From NCBI RefSeq assembly GCF_029626035.1, contig NZ_JARUBE010000003.1, positions 496,001-560,000 on the forward strand: a stretch of 64,000 nt of DNA, written 5' to 3'. The DNA is from Micromonospora sp. WMMD980. Lineage in GTDB: Bacteria; Actinomycetota; Actinomycetes; Mycobacteriales; Micromonosporaceae. The position numbers were made by a program, and so were the translations under genes. The notes beneath the pieces were generated by a model. The model had not been told where the DNA came from, searched no databases, and saw nothing but the letters and a program-made list of their open reading frames with translations. This document shows, one piece after another, positions 50,043 through 58,334 of the stretch (within the stretch, counting starts at the first letter, position 1; each line of letters opens with the position of its first letter).

Positions 50043-50717
50043 ATGTTGGGAATCAAACGCCTGGGCCTGCTGGCCGCGCTGGTGGTCGTGGGGCTGGCGC
50101 CCGCCGCCGCGGCGCAGGCCGCGGCGCAGCCGTCGACGCAGGACACGCAGTATCTGCAGGCGGTGCACCAGGTCAACCTGTTCGAGATCACCGCCGGTAA
50201 CCTGGCCCAGCAGAAGGGCCAGAACCAGCAGGTCAAGGACCTGGGCAAGATGTTCGTGACGGACCACACCCAGTTGGACCAGACGGTGCAGTCGACCGCC
50301 CAGCAGCTCAACGTGCAGCTGCCGGCCGACCCGACCGCCGACCAGCAGAAGGTCCTCGACAAGTTGAACGGCCTGAACGGGGCCCAGTTCGACAAGGAGT
50401 GGGTGACCGCGCAGCTGGCCGGCCACGTCCAGGCCATCCAGGCCACCCAGACGGAGATCTCGCAGGGCTCCGAGCAGTCGGTGGTCCAGCTCGCCCAGGA
50501 CGCGTTGCCGGTGCTCCAGGCGCACTACGACGCGCTGGTGGCCCTGGCGCAGACCCTGGGCGTCCCGGTGCCGCAGACCAGCGCCAGCGGCACGCCCAGC
50601 CCGGGCGGCACCACGTCGCCGGGGACGGGTGACACCGAGTCGCCGGCTCCGGGCGGCAACGGGACCGAGGAGCCCGCTCCGGGCACCACGGAGACCCCGG
50701 AACCCGCGCAGAGCTGA
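50043..50717 (+). CDS. Exported DUF4142 (ferritin-like) protein
   Basis: 224 residues. A signal peptide (MLGIKRLGLLAALVVVGLAP, cleavage near the AQA region) is followed by DUF4142, a four-helix ferritin-like domain of unknown role: YLQAVHQVNLFEITAGNLAQ, VKDLGKMFVTDHTQLDQTVQ, FDKEWVTAQLAGHVQAIQAT. It ends in a Pro/Thr/Gly-rich tail. ATG 50043 is chosen because GGGGAGGA lies 5 bases upstream; an ATG 15 bases earlier overlaps that site. The Glu/His pattern of the helices could bind metal, but no such activity is established. A hairpin follows. Confidence 0.88.
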   Translation: MLGIKRLGLLAALVVVGLAPAAAAQAAAQPSTQDTQYLQAVHQVNLFEITAGNLAQQKGQNQQVKDLGKMFVTDHTQLDQTVQSTAQQLNVQLPADPTADQQKVLDKLNGLNGAQFDKEWVTAQLAGHVQAIQATQTEISQGSEQSVVQLAQDALPVLQAHYDALVALAQTLGVPVPQTSASGTPSPGGTTSPGTGDTESPAPGGNGTEEPAPGTTETPEPAQS

Positions 50718-50734
50718 CGCGCCGTACGGCCGAC

Positions 50735-50772
50735 GGTGGCCGGTCCGCCCGTACCGGGGCGGGCCGGCCACC
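50735..50772. terminator. Hairpin between DUF4142 and Lrp-type genes
   Basis: 16-bp stem GGTGGCCGGTCCGCCC with one G-U pair and a 6-base loop, in the gap between convergent stops at 50717 and 50779. Confidence 0.82.
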
Positions 50773-50778
50773 CGTCTC

Positions 50779-51066
50779 TCAGTCGGCGCTGGCCAGCCCG
50801 ATCGCGAACGCCTCCTCCAGGTCGTGCTGGGAGTAGGCGCGGAACGCGATGTGCGACTCGGTGTTGAGCACGCCGGGCACCTTGGAGATGCTGCCGGCGA
50901 TGACCTGGGCGATCTGCTCGAACTCGCGGACCCGGACCATGGCGATCAGGTCGACGTGCCCGGCCACCGAGTAGACCTCGCTGACGCCGGGCAGGTCGGC
51001 CAGCGCCTCGGCCACCTCGGGGATGGAGTCGGTGGAGCAGTCGATCAGCACGATCGCGGTGATCAC
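50779..51066 (-). CDS. Lrp/AsnC-type RAM-domain protein without DNA-binding domain
   Basis: 95 residues covering only the ligand-binding RAM (regulation of amino-acid metabolism) domain: TAIVLIDCSTDSIPEVAEAL, GVSEVYSVAGHVDLIAMVRV, EQIAQVIAGSISKVPGVLNT. The N-terminal HTH of full Lrp/AsnC regulators is absent. Such stand-alone RAM proteins are common in actinobacteria and may sense amino acids or oligomerise with full-length regulators. ATG 51066; the same direction as the nucleotidyltransferase gene upstream. Confidence 0.87.
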   Translation of the reverse strand: MITAIVLIDCSTDSIPEVAEALADLPGVSEVYSVAGHVDLIAMVRVREFEQIAQVIAGSISKVPGVLNTESHIAFRAYSQHDLEEAFAIGLASAD

Positions 51067-51118
51067 GGGACGTTTCTCCGTTCGTCGGCGACGAGGCTCA
51101 TGCTAGAGCCCGGTGCGG

Positions 51119-51991
51119 TCAGCGCGCGGCCGGGACGGTCAGGTCGACCCCGGCCCGGATCACCCCGGCGAGGCGCTCCCCGGCGGCGACGCTCGCCCCG
51201 GGCCAGACCACCGACCTGTCGACCGCGCCGTGCACCCGCGCGCCCGGGCCGACCACCGACCGGGTGACCGTCCCGTCGACCGTGGCGGACGGATCGACCA
51301 ACCCGTCCGGGCCGGCGGCGTGCAGGTTCGCGGCCAGGTAGTCGGCGGGCGTGCCGGTGTCGTAGAACGTGCCCCGGTAGGGGATCACGGTCAGCGCACC
51401 GGCCGCCTCCGCCGGCCGCCACACCGCCCGGACCAGGTCACCGAAGGTGGCCGGGAGGTCGCGGACCAGCCGCCAGGGCAGCAGCGAGAACCCGACGAAG
51501 CGGTGGCCGGCGAAGGTGCCGGGGGCGGCCGGGTCGTCCGCCGGCTGGCCGAGCAGGCGTACGCTCCGCCCGTCCCAGCCGTCGAGCAGCGCGGCCACGT
51601 CCGCGCCCGGCGGGGCCGCCGGGTCGGCGAGGTACGCGTCGGCGTTGCCGACCAGCACGCCCCGCCCGCCGATCCAGTCCCGCAGCCGTCCCACGCCGCC
51701 CGCGGTGCCCAGCGGGTTGCCCGGCTCGACCGACAGGTGGGCCCGGTCGCCCACCCGGGCCACCACCTGCTCGCCCAGGTAGCAGGCGTTCACCGCGACC
51801 CGGTCCGGGCCGGTCAGCCCGAGTCCGGCCAGCCGCGTCAGCGCCCGGTCGAGCAGCGGCACGTTGCCGACCGGGCAGAGCGCCTTGGGCACCCGCTCGG
51901 TCAACGGCCGCAGCCGGGTGCCCTCGCCCGCGGCCAGCACCACCGCGCACACGTCGACGGCCGCAGCCGGGTCCGAACCGAGGGGGTTCAC
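51119..51991 (-). CDS. Sugar-phosphate nucleotidyltransferase (NTP_transferase)
   Basis: 290 residues. N-terminal signature VVLAAGEGTRLRPLTERVPK (GxGTRxxPxT) of the NTP-transferase family and VGNADAYL (metal Asp). The last ~60 residues (DPSATVDGTVTRSVVGPGAR and VHGAVDRSVVWPGASV) form a short left-handed beta-helix, as in mannose-1-phosphate guanylyltransferases. Sugar and nucleotide specificity cannot be read. Its ATG overlaps the NUDIX stop (ATGA), so the two genes are coupled. Confidence 0.88.
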   Translation of the reverse strand: MNPLGSDPAAAVDVCAVVLAAGEGTRLRPLTERVPKALCPVGNVPLLDRALTRLAGLGLTGPDRVAVNACYLGEQVVARVGDRAHLSVEPGNPLGTAGGVGRLRDWIGGRGVLVGNADAYLADPAAPPGADVAALLDGWDGRSVRLLGQPADDPAAPGTFAGHRFVGFSLLPWRLVRDLPATFGDLVRAVWRPAEAAGALTVIPYRGTFYDTGTPADYLAANLHAAGPDGLVDPSATVDGTVTRSVVGPGARVHGAVDRSVVWPGASVAAGERLAGVIRAGVDLTVPAAR

Positions 51992-52527
51992 GGTGTCGGT
52001 GGGGTCGCCGGGGGGACCTCGCCGGCGCGCGGGCCGATGCCGTAGTGGGCCAGCAGGTTGGCCGTGGCGCGACTGAGTCGGGGCAGGTCGTCGAGTGGGT
52101 GCCAGGCGGCCTCCAGCACCTCGGCCCCGTCCACCGTCAGCTCGGTGCGCGACGCCGGCACGTCCGCCTCGAAGACCACGTCCACCCAGCCCTTGGCGTG
52201 CACGACCGCGTTCGGCACGGCCGGGCGGAGCCGGTCGGGGGAGAGCCGGACGCCGGACTCCTCGTGCAGCTCCCGGGCCGCGCCGACCACCGGCGGCTCA
52301 CCGCGCTGCAACAGGCCGGCCGGGAGGCTCCAGCTGTGGCCGGGGGGCTGGCGCAGCAGCAGGATCCGGCCGGCGCCGCCGGCCTCCGCGTCCCGCACCA
52401 GCGTCACCGCGCCCACGATGTACTTCGGCACGGCGAGCCGGACCAGTCGCCGTCGCATCGGGACCGGGAGCCGGTAGAACAGCCGGTAGCCGATGGCCCG
52501 TCCGGTGGCACGCGCGCGGGGGATCAT
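51988..52527 (-). CDS. NUDIX hydrolase
   Basis: 179 residues. The NUDIX box is GLLQRGEPPVVGAARELHEE followed by SGV, matching GX5EX7REUXEEXGU fully. A basic N-terminal extension (MRRRLVRLAVPKYIVG) precedes the fold. It hydrolyses a nucleoside diphosphate linked to an unknown group; the adjacent, coupled sugar nucleotidyltransferase suggests a sugar nucleotide (inference). ATG 52527. It is downstream of the RelA/SpoT gene with 48 bp between. Confidence 0.9.
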   Translation of the reverse strand: MIPRARATGRAIGYRLFYRLPVPMRRRLVRLAVPKYIVGAVTLVRDAEAGGAGRILLLRQPPGHSWSLPAGLLQRGEPPVVGAARELHEESGVRLSPDRLRPAVPNAVVHAKGWVDVVFEADVPASRTELTVDGAEVLEAAWHPLDDLPRLSRATANLLAHYGIGPRAGEVPPATPPTP

Positions 52528-52575
52528 GCGTCCAGGCTAGTGGCCGGCCGGGAGCCGCGGGCGAACGCCCTTCGG

Positions 52576-54375
52576 CTACTGCCGGTGGTCGACCAGGTTG
52601 ATCAGCTGCTGCACCACCGTGTCGGGCTCCACCGAGCGGTCGAACACCGCCACCAGCAGCGTCTCCAGGTCGGGATAGCCGAGTTCCTCGGAGAGCCGCA
52701 GCAGGGGCAGGTCGCTGGCCAGCCCCCGGTCGTGCTTGCGCAGCGCCAGGCCGATCGAGGCCCGGCCGAGCCGCACCTTGTCGGCGATCGAGATGCCCGG
52801 CTCGGTGTGCTCGGCGAACCACCTGTTGATCTGCATCTGGGCGTGCGGGGACTTGACGAAGCCCAGCCACTCCCGGCGCGGCCCGCGCGGGGCCACGTCG
52901 GCCTCGAAGCCGCTCTCCGCGTCGCTCTCCGCGTCGCTCTCGGTGAAGATCTCCACCACGTCGCCCTCCTCCAGCTCGGAGGAGAGCGGGGCCAACCGGC
53001 CGTTGATCCGGGTGGCGAGGCAGTGGTCGCCGCGTTCGGTGCCCAGCTCGTAGGCGAGGTCGACCGGGGTGGCCCCGGCCGGCAGCACCACCTGCCGGCC
53101 GTCGGCGACCACCTGGATCTGTGCCTCCGCCAGGTCGCCGCGCAGCGAGGCCATGAACTGGGTCGGGTCGACCGTCTCCTGCTCCCAGTCGAGCACCCGG
53201 CGCAGCCAGCCCAGCTCCTCCGCGCGGTCGGCGGCCCGGCCCGCGACCTGGGGGAAGCGGTAGTGGGCGGCCACGCCGTATTCCGCGGCGCGGTGCATCT
53301 CGGTGGTGCGGACCAGCACCTCCACCGTGCGGTCCTGCGGACCGCAGACGCTCGTGTGCAGTGACCGGTAGAGGTTGTTCTTCGGTGAGGCGATGAAGTC
53401 CTTGAAACGGCCCGGCACGGGCCGCCACAGCCCGTGCACGGCGCCGAGCGCCGCATAGCAGTCGGTCGGCGGCCCGTCCACCACGATGGCGATGCGGGGC
53501 AGGTCGAACGGCGCGGCGTGGTCGCCGGCGACGGTGTCCTTCCAGACCGAGTAGAGGTGCCGAGGGCGGGGGGAGACCTCGGCGTCCACCCGGCTGCGGC
53601 GCAGCGCCGCCCGGGTGCGGGCCACCACGTCGGCCAGGTAGGCGTCCCAGCCCGGCCGGTCGTGCACGAACCGCGCGATGCGCGCGTGCTCCTCGGGTTG
53701 CAGGTGCAGCAGCACCACGTCGTCCAGCTCGCGCTTGAGGGTCTGGATGCCCAGCCGGTCGCAGAGCGGGACCAGCACCTCGAGCGTCTTGCGGGCGATC
53801 CGCTCCCGGGAGGCGGCCGAGCGCACCCCGAGCGTGCGCATGTTGTGCAGCCGGTCGGCCAGCTTGATGACCAGCACCCGGACGTCCTTGCCGGCCGCCA
53901 CGATCATCTTGCGAACGGTCTCCGCCTCGGCGGCCTTGCCGTAGAACGCCTTGTCGAACTTGGTCACCCCGTCGACCAGGTGGGCCACCTCGCGGCCGAA
54001 GTCCTCCTGGAGGGCCTGGAGCGTGTAGCGGGTGTCCTCCACCGTGTCGTGCAGCAGCGCGGCGACCAGCGTGGTGGTGTCCATGCCGAGGTCGGCGCAG
54101 ATCTGCGCGACCGCGAACGGGTGGGTGATGTAGGGCTCGCCGCTCTTGCGGAACTGACCGCGGTGCATGTTCTCGGCGATCGTGTAGGCCCGGCGCAGCA
54201 CCGACGCGTCGGCGCTGGGGTGGATGCCCCGGTGCGCGCGGACCAGCGCGGTGACCGGGTCGCCGTCGGCGGTGGGCCAGGCGAGCAGGGAGCGCAGCCG
54301 GCGGGTGAGCGGCAGCTCGCCCTGGGTCGGAAGGGAGCCGCCCAGGGCGGCGCCGTGTCCGGCGTCGACGTCCAC
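52576..54375 (-). CDS. RelA/SpoT homologue, compact form without ACT domain
   Basis: 599 residues, shorter than canonical Rel (about 740-800). HD hydrolase domain: HPFAVAQICADLGMDTTTLV, LLHDTVEDTRYT (His109/Asp110) and KLADRLHNMRTL. Synthetase domain: DCYAALGAVHGLWRPVPGRF, KDFIASPKNN (RFKD at 323-326), then LYRSLHTSV. TGS domain about 395-455. The ACT (RRM) domain is absent. The G-loop reads NLYRSLHT where NGYQSLHT is usual. It resembles a second Rel-type protein (Streptomyces RshA-like). ppGpp synthesis and hydrolysis are therefore likely but not certain. Start at GTG 54375 with GAGGAGG upstream; an in-frame TTG at 54465 is the alternative. Confidence 0.85.
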   Translation of the reverse strand: MDVDAGHGAALGGSLPTQGELPLTRRLRSLLAWPTADGDPVTALVRAHRGIHPSADASVLRRAYTIAENMHRGQFRKSGEPYITHPFAVAQICADLGMDTTTLVAALLHDTVEDTRYTLQALQEDFGREVAHLVDGVTKFDKAFYGKAAEAETVRKMIVAAGKDVRVLVIKLADRLHNMRTLGVRSAASRERIARKTLEVLVPLCDRLGIQTLKRELDDVVLLHLQPEEHARIARFVHDRPGWDAYLADVVARTRAALRRSRVDAEVSPRPRHLYSVWKDTVAGDHAAPFDLPRIAIVVDGPPTDCYAALGAVHGLWRPVPGRFKDFIASPKNNLYRSLHTSVCGPQDRTVEVLVRTTEMHRAAEYGVAAHYRFPQVAGRAADRAEELGWLRRVLDWEQETVDPTQFMASLRGDLAEAQIQVVADGRQVVLPAGATPVDLAYELGTERGDHCLATRINGRLAPLSSELEEGDVVEIFTESDAESDAESGFEADVAPRGPRREWLGFVKSPHAQMQINRWFAEHTEPGISIADKVRLGRASIGLALRKHDRGLASDLPLLRLSEELGYPDLETLLVAVFDRSVEPDTVVQQLINLVDHRQ

Positions 54376-54504
54376 CTGGGACACCTCCTCACCCCGGCTC
54401 TCGGCCGCCGGGGACCGGCGAACGGGAGCAGGCCCGCGAAATCGGGCAGGACTGCACTCCTTCAACAGCCTAAGGGAGTCGACGTAGTCCGATCGGACAC
54501 TTGG

Positions 54505-56301
54505 TCATGAGCGTTCGGTCGAGAAATGGTGGGACCCGCCGTGCTCGGCCTTGGCCAGCAGGTCACGGAAGCGCCCCGCGCCGGCCACCGGGGAGGCCCA
54601 ACCGGCGGTCGCCTCGACCAACCGGGTCTCGTCCCGCTCCAACCAGGACAGGATCCGCTCGGTCTCCTCGGCGGTGGCGGCCGGCACCGGACCGTGCCCG
54701 GGCAGCACCGTCTCGGCGGTGGCCCGGATCGCCGCGATCGTCGGTCGAGGGTGGACGCCCGGCGGGGAGACCCCGGCCCCGGCCAGTCGGCCGTGGCGGA
54801 CCAGGGCCAGCTCCCAGCCGCCCCGGGCGGCCGGCCGGGCGGCGGCCAGCTCGGCGATGCCGGTCAGCGCGGCCAGCCGCTGCATCCGGACCGCGGCGCG
54901 CAGCACCGCGGCCAGCCGCCCCCGGACCACTGCGGCCTCCTCGTAGCGGTGGGCCGCGGAGAGCACCTCGATCCGGGCGAGCAGGGCGTCCACCACCACC
55001 GCCGGGTCGTCGCGGGTGGCGGTGCGGAACGGGGCGGCGGCGCGGAGCTCGTAGTCCTCCGGGGTGATCAGGTGCTCGCACGGTGCCGGGCAGCGGCCCA
55101 GCTCGGCCAGCGCGCAGGCGGGCATGGTGGTGCGCCGGGAGAGCCGGTGGGTGCACTGGCGCAGCGGCACCGCGTCGTGGAAGCCGGCGGCGGCCAGCTC
55201 GGCGGCCTGCTTGGAGCGGAACGGGCCGAGGTAGGCGGTGTCGGCGGGCCCGAGGCCGCGCACGACCGACAGTCGGGGGTAGGCCTCGTCGGTGAGCTTC
55301 AGCCAGACCTGGCGCTCCGGGTATTTCGACCGGCGGTTGTAGGGCGGGGCGTGCGCCGCGATCAGCCGCAGCTCGCGGACCTCGGCCTCCAGCGAGTGGG
55401 CGCACTCGACCGCCTCCACCCGCTCGGCGGCGGCGAGCATCTCGGAGATGCGGGCCCGCTTCTCGGCGGCGGTGAAGTAGCTGCGTACCCGGGTGGCGAT
55501 GTCGCCGGAGGTGCCGACGTAGAGCGGGCGGTCGTCGGCGGCCCGGAAGATGTAGACGCCCGGGACCTTCGGCAGCCCGTCGGCGAGGTGCCGCTTGCGG
55601 CGCTGGGTGGGGGTGACCGCGCGGGCGAACTCGATCGCCTCGCCGACGGTGTCGACGCGGTGCCCGCCGAGCCGGCCGATCAGCCCGTGCAGCACGTCGA
55701 CAGTGGCCTTGGCGTCGTCGAGCGCCCGGTGGTTGGGCTGGGTTGCGGTGCGGAAGAAGGCGGCGAGCGTGCCGAGCTTCCGGTTCGGCACCTCGTCGCG
55801 GGTGAGCACCCGCCGGGCCAGCGCGGCCGTGTCCAGCACCCGGGGGTTGGGCCAGGGGTAGCCGTGCCGGGCGCAGGCGGCCTTGAGGAAGCCCACGTCG
55901 TAGGGGGCGTTGTGGGCGACGAGCACGGCGTCGGTGAGGAACTCCAGGAAGCTCGGCAGCACCTGCTCGATCGGCGGGGCGGGCAGCAGCATGGCCTGGG
56001 TGATGCCGGTCAGCACGGTGATGAACGGCGGGATCGGCACACCCGGGTTGACGAGCGTGGCGAGCACGCCCAGCTCCTCACCGCCCCGGACCTTGACCGC
56101 GCCGATCTCGGTGATCCCGCCGCCGTCCGGCGCACCGCCGGTGGTCTCCAGGTCGACCACCACGAAGGTGGTCGCGTAGAGCGGCAGCGCGGGGTCGACG
56201 CCGCCGCCCGCCGCCCGGTCCAGACCGGCCAGGGCCTCCTGGACGTACTCCGTTCCCGTCACCAGCGGGACGGTAACGGCACGGTCCGACACTCCCGTCA
56301 C
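54505..56301 (-). CDS. DEDDh exonuclease fused to UvrC-like GIY-YIG domain
   Basis: 598 residues. Residues ~45-215 are a DnaQ-like 3'-5' exonuclease: VVDLETTGG (Asp50, Glu52), HNAPYDVGFL, and HRALDDAKAT. Residues ~245-340 are a GIY-YIG nuclease module (PGVYIFRAADDRPLYVGTSG, DIATRVRSYF). The rest (LGPFRSKQAA, CTHRLS, CALAELGRCPAPC) is the Cys-bearing region of UvrC/Cho-like proteins. This architecture is standard for actinobacteria (Rv2191-like) and probably acts in DNA repair. Divergent from the NYN gene, 87 bp between starts. Confidence 0.93.
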   Translation of the reverse strand: MTGVSDRAVTVPLVTGTEYVQEALAGLDRAAGGGVDPALPLYATTFVVVDLETTGGAPDGGGITEIGAVKVRGGEELGVLATLVNPGVPIPPFITVLTGITQAMLLPAPPIEQVLPSFLEFLTDAVLVAHNAPYDVGFLKAACARHGYPWPNPRVLDTAALARRVLTRDEVPNRKLGTLAAFFRTATQPNHRALDDAKATVDVLHGLIGRLGGHRVDTVGEAIEFARAVTPTQRRKRHLADGLPKVPGVYIFRAADDRPLYVGTSGDIATRVRSYFTAAEKRARISEMLAAAERVEAVECAHSLEAEVRELRLIAAHAPPYNRRSKYPERQVWLKLTDEAYPRLSVVRGLGPADTAYLGPFRSKQAAELAAAGFHDAVPLRQCTHRLSRRTTMPACALAELGRCPAPCEHLITPEDYELRAAAPFRTATRDDPAVVVDALLARIEVLSAAHRYEEAAVVRGRLAAVLRAAVRMQRLAALTGIAELAAARPAARGGWELALVRHGRLAGAGVSPPGVHPRPTIAAIRATAETVLPGHGPVPAATAEETERILSWLERDETRLVEATAGWASPVAGAGRFRDLLAKAEHGGSHHFSTERS

Positions 56302-56388
56302 TCCGGTCCCACCGACACCACGGGGGTACGATGAGAGATCGGCTCACTCACCGGGTGGTGGGCCCGTTCGGGGTGGGAGACTGGCCAC

Positions 56389-57786
56389 ATGCCCCTCGCC
56401 GAGCCGCACGACGACCGCTCCTCCGCGGAGGAGCCGGTGGTCGGCGCGCCCGAGGTCGGTGAGGACGCCGCTGCCGTCGAGCCCGAGCCCACGCTCCCCG
56501 AGCCGGTGCGGCAGCGGATCGTCGCGCTGACCGCCGCGGTGCTGCCCGGGCTGCCCGGCGACGAGGTGCCGGTGCCGCTGCGCCGGGTCGCCAAGTTCGC
56601 TCCCAACCGTCGGGCCCGGCTCGGCGCGCCGGTGATCGCCGCGCAGCTCACCGCCGACCCGCTGTTCCGGCAGCGGGTCACCGCCCGGGTGCTCGCCGAC
56701 GCCGGCGACCTCGGCGCGGCGGTGGTGGAGGGCACCGCGCCGGCCGCGGCCGACCCGGTCGAGGTGGCCGCCCTGGCCTACCTGGCCCGGCCCCGGGGCT
56801 GGCGGGAGCTGATCGAGGCCAGCGGCGAGGCGGTGCGCGCCGAGGCGGACAGCGCGGTCGTGGCCGAGCTGGTCCGCGAGGCCGAGCAGCGGGCCACCCG
56901 CGCCGAGCACGACCGGGCGGTGGCCCGGGTCGAGGCCGAGAAGCTCCGCGACGAGCTGGCCCGGGTCCGGGAGGAGCTGGGGCAGCTCCGCGAGGAGGCC
57001 CGCCAGCTGGCCCGTACCCTGCGGGAGACCCAGGCCCGCGAGCGCAAGGCCACCGAACTGCTGGCCACCGAGCGGGGCCGGGCGGCCCGCGCGGCGGCCG
57101 ACGCGGACGCCGAGCTGCGCCGCGCCCGGGCCCGGCTGGCCGAGGCGGAGGCCGCCGCGGGGGTGGCCCGGGCCAGCGCGAAGGAGGCCCGCTCGGTCGA
57201 CGACGCCCGGCTGTGGCTGCTGCTGGAGACGATCGGCCAGGCGGCCGTCGGGCTGCGCCGGGAGCTGGCCCTCGACCCGGTGGACGCGCTGCCGGCGGAC
57301 TTCGTCGCCGACGCGTTCGCCGACCAACCGGGTGCCGCGCCGGCCGGCGCGGCGACGCGGGCCCGCGACACCGACGACCCGGCCCGGCTCGACCAGCTCC
57401 TCGCCCTGCCCCGGGCGCATCTGGTGGTGGACGGCTACAACGTCACCAAGCGCGGCTTCGGCGAGATGTCGCTGGAGCAGCAGCGCAAGCGGCTGATCAG
57501 CGGGTTGGGCGGGATCGCCGCGCAGACCGGCGACGAGGTGACCGTGGTCTTCGACGGTGCCGAGCGGATCCACGGGCTGCCGCCCGCGCCGCGCGGCGTG
57601 CGGGTGCTCTTCTCCCGCAAGGGCGAGACCGCGGACGAGCTGATCCGGCGGCTGGTCCGCGCCGAGCCGGCCGGGCGGCCGGTGGTGGTGGTCTCGTCCG
57701 ACCGCGAGGTCGCCGACGGGGTCCGCCGGCACGGCGCGTATCCGCTCGGCGCCGACTCGCTGCTGCGCCGGCTCGCCCGTTCCTGA
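56389..57786 (+). CDS. NYN-domain nuclease-like protein with coiled coil
   Basis: 465 residues. The N-terminus is acidic and disordered, followed by a helical region. About 155-265 is a long Arg/Glu/Ala coiled coil (EQRATRAEHDRAVARVEAEK, LRDELARVREELGQLREEAR). The C-terminal NYN (YacP/PIN-like) domain has DGYNVTK (Asp348), VVFDGAE (Asp389), SRKGETADE (Asp416) and VVSSDRE (Asp438), the acidic residues of a metal-dependent ribonuclease. YacP-like Rae1 proteins cut mRNA on ribosomes in Firmicutes; here the role is unassigned. ATG 56389. Divergent from the DEDDh/GIY-YIG gene. Confidence 0.88.
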   Translation: MPLAEPHDDRSSAEEPVVGAPEVGEDAAAVEPEPTLPEPVRQRIVALTAAVLPGLPGDEVPVPLRRVAKFAPNRRARLGAPVIAAQLTADPLFRQRVTARVLADAGDLGAAVVEGTAPAAADPVEVAALAYLARPRGWRELIEASGEAVRAEADSAVVAELVREAEQRATRAEHDRAVARVEAEKLRDELARVREELGQLREEARQLARTLRETQARERKATELLATERGRAARAAADADAELRRARARLAEAEAAAGVARASAKEARSVDDARLWLLLETIGQAAVGLRRELALDPVDALPADFVADAFADQPGAAPAGAATRARDTDDPARLDQLLALPRAHLVVDGYNVTKRGFGEMSLEQQRKRLISGLGGIAAQTGDEVTVVFDGAERIHGLPPAPRGVRVLFSRKGETADELIRRLVRAEPAGRPVVVVSSDREVADGVRRHGAYPLGADSLLRRLARS

Positions 57787-58005
57787 CCGACCCGCCCCCG
57801 CGAGGATCGACTCCACCTCGGGGAGATGGCGGGGTCGGGGGTGGGCTGATCGCGCCACTTCGGCGTACTGGTGGCTGGATGATCGTTTTCGAGGTGGGTG
57901 CTGCCTCGTTGTCCGGTTCTGTCGTACCCGCGGCCTAGCCTGATGGTGACCGACGGTGGTGGTCCCTTCCCCGACCGCCACCGGCGACCGCGTCAGGAGG
58001 CGTTC

Positions 58006-58224
58006 ATGCTCATCGACTGCGACGGCTGCGGCATCCGCGGCGCCGGCTGCTCCGGTTGCCTGGTGACCGCGCTGCTCGACCCCGACTCCCCGGCGGCCGA
58101 CCTGGGGCCGGCCGAGCACCGGGCGATCGAGGTGTTCGCCCGCGCCGGCTTCGACGTCGAGGTGCTGGCACCGACGGCCGCTCCCGCGCCCCGCCGTGCC
58201 GCCGGCCGACGGCGGGTCGCCTGA
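58006..58224 (+). CDS. Small Cys-rich N-terminus protein
   Basis: 72 residues. It begins MLIDCDGCGIRGAGCSGC, four Cys in 14 residues arranged CxxC...CxxC, then LVTALLDP and an acidic helix EHRAIEVFARAGFDVEVL, and an Arg/Ala/Pro tail. ATG 58006 has a perfect AGGAGG 5 bases upstream. The compact Cys cluster could bind Zn or an Fe-S centre. I recognise it only as an actinobacterial conserved hypothetical. It lies 47-110 bp before the M48 protease gene in the same direction. Confidence 0.75.
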   Translation: MLIDCDGCGIRGAGCSGCLVTALLDPDSPAADLGPAEHRAIEVFARAGFDVEVLAPTAAPAPRRAAGRRRVA

Positions 58225-58334
58225 CCCGAGCCGGGCGACACCTGGTCGGCCCGCCCGGACCGGGCCATAGGATGGGCGGTCACGGCGAAGGGGAGCGGTA
58301 TGAGGCGGACGGGTCGCGACGGCGGGGTGCGGCG

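Noticed and set aside
50011..50259. Arg-rich 82-codon frame in front of DUF4142
   Set aside because: Shadow frame overlapping the signal peptide and the domain of the DUF4142 gene.
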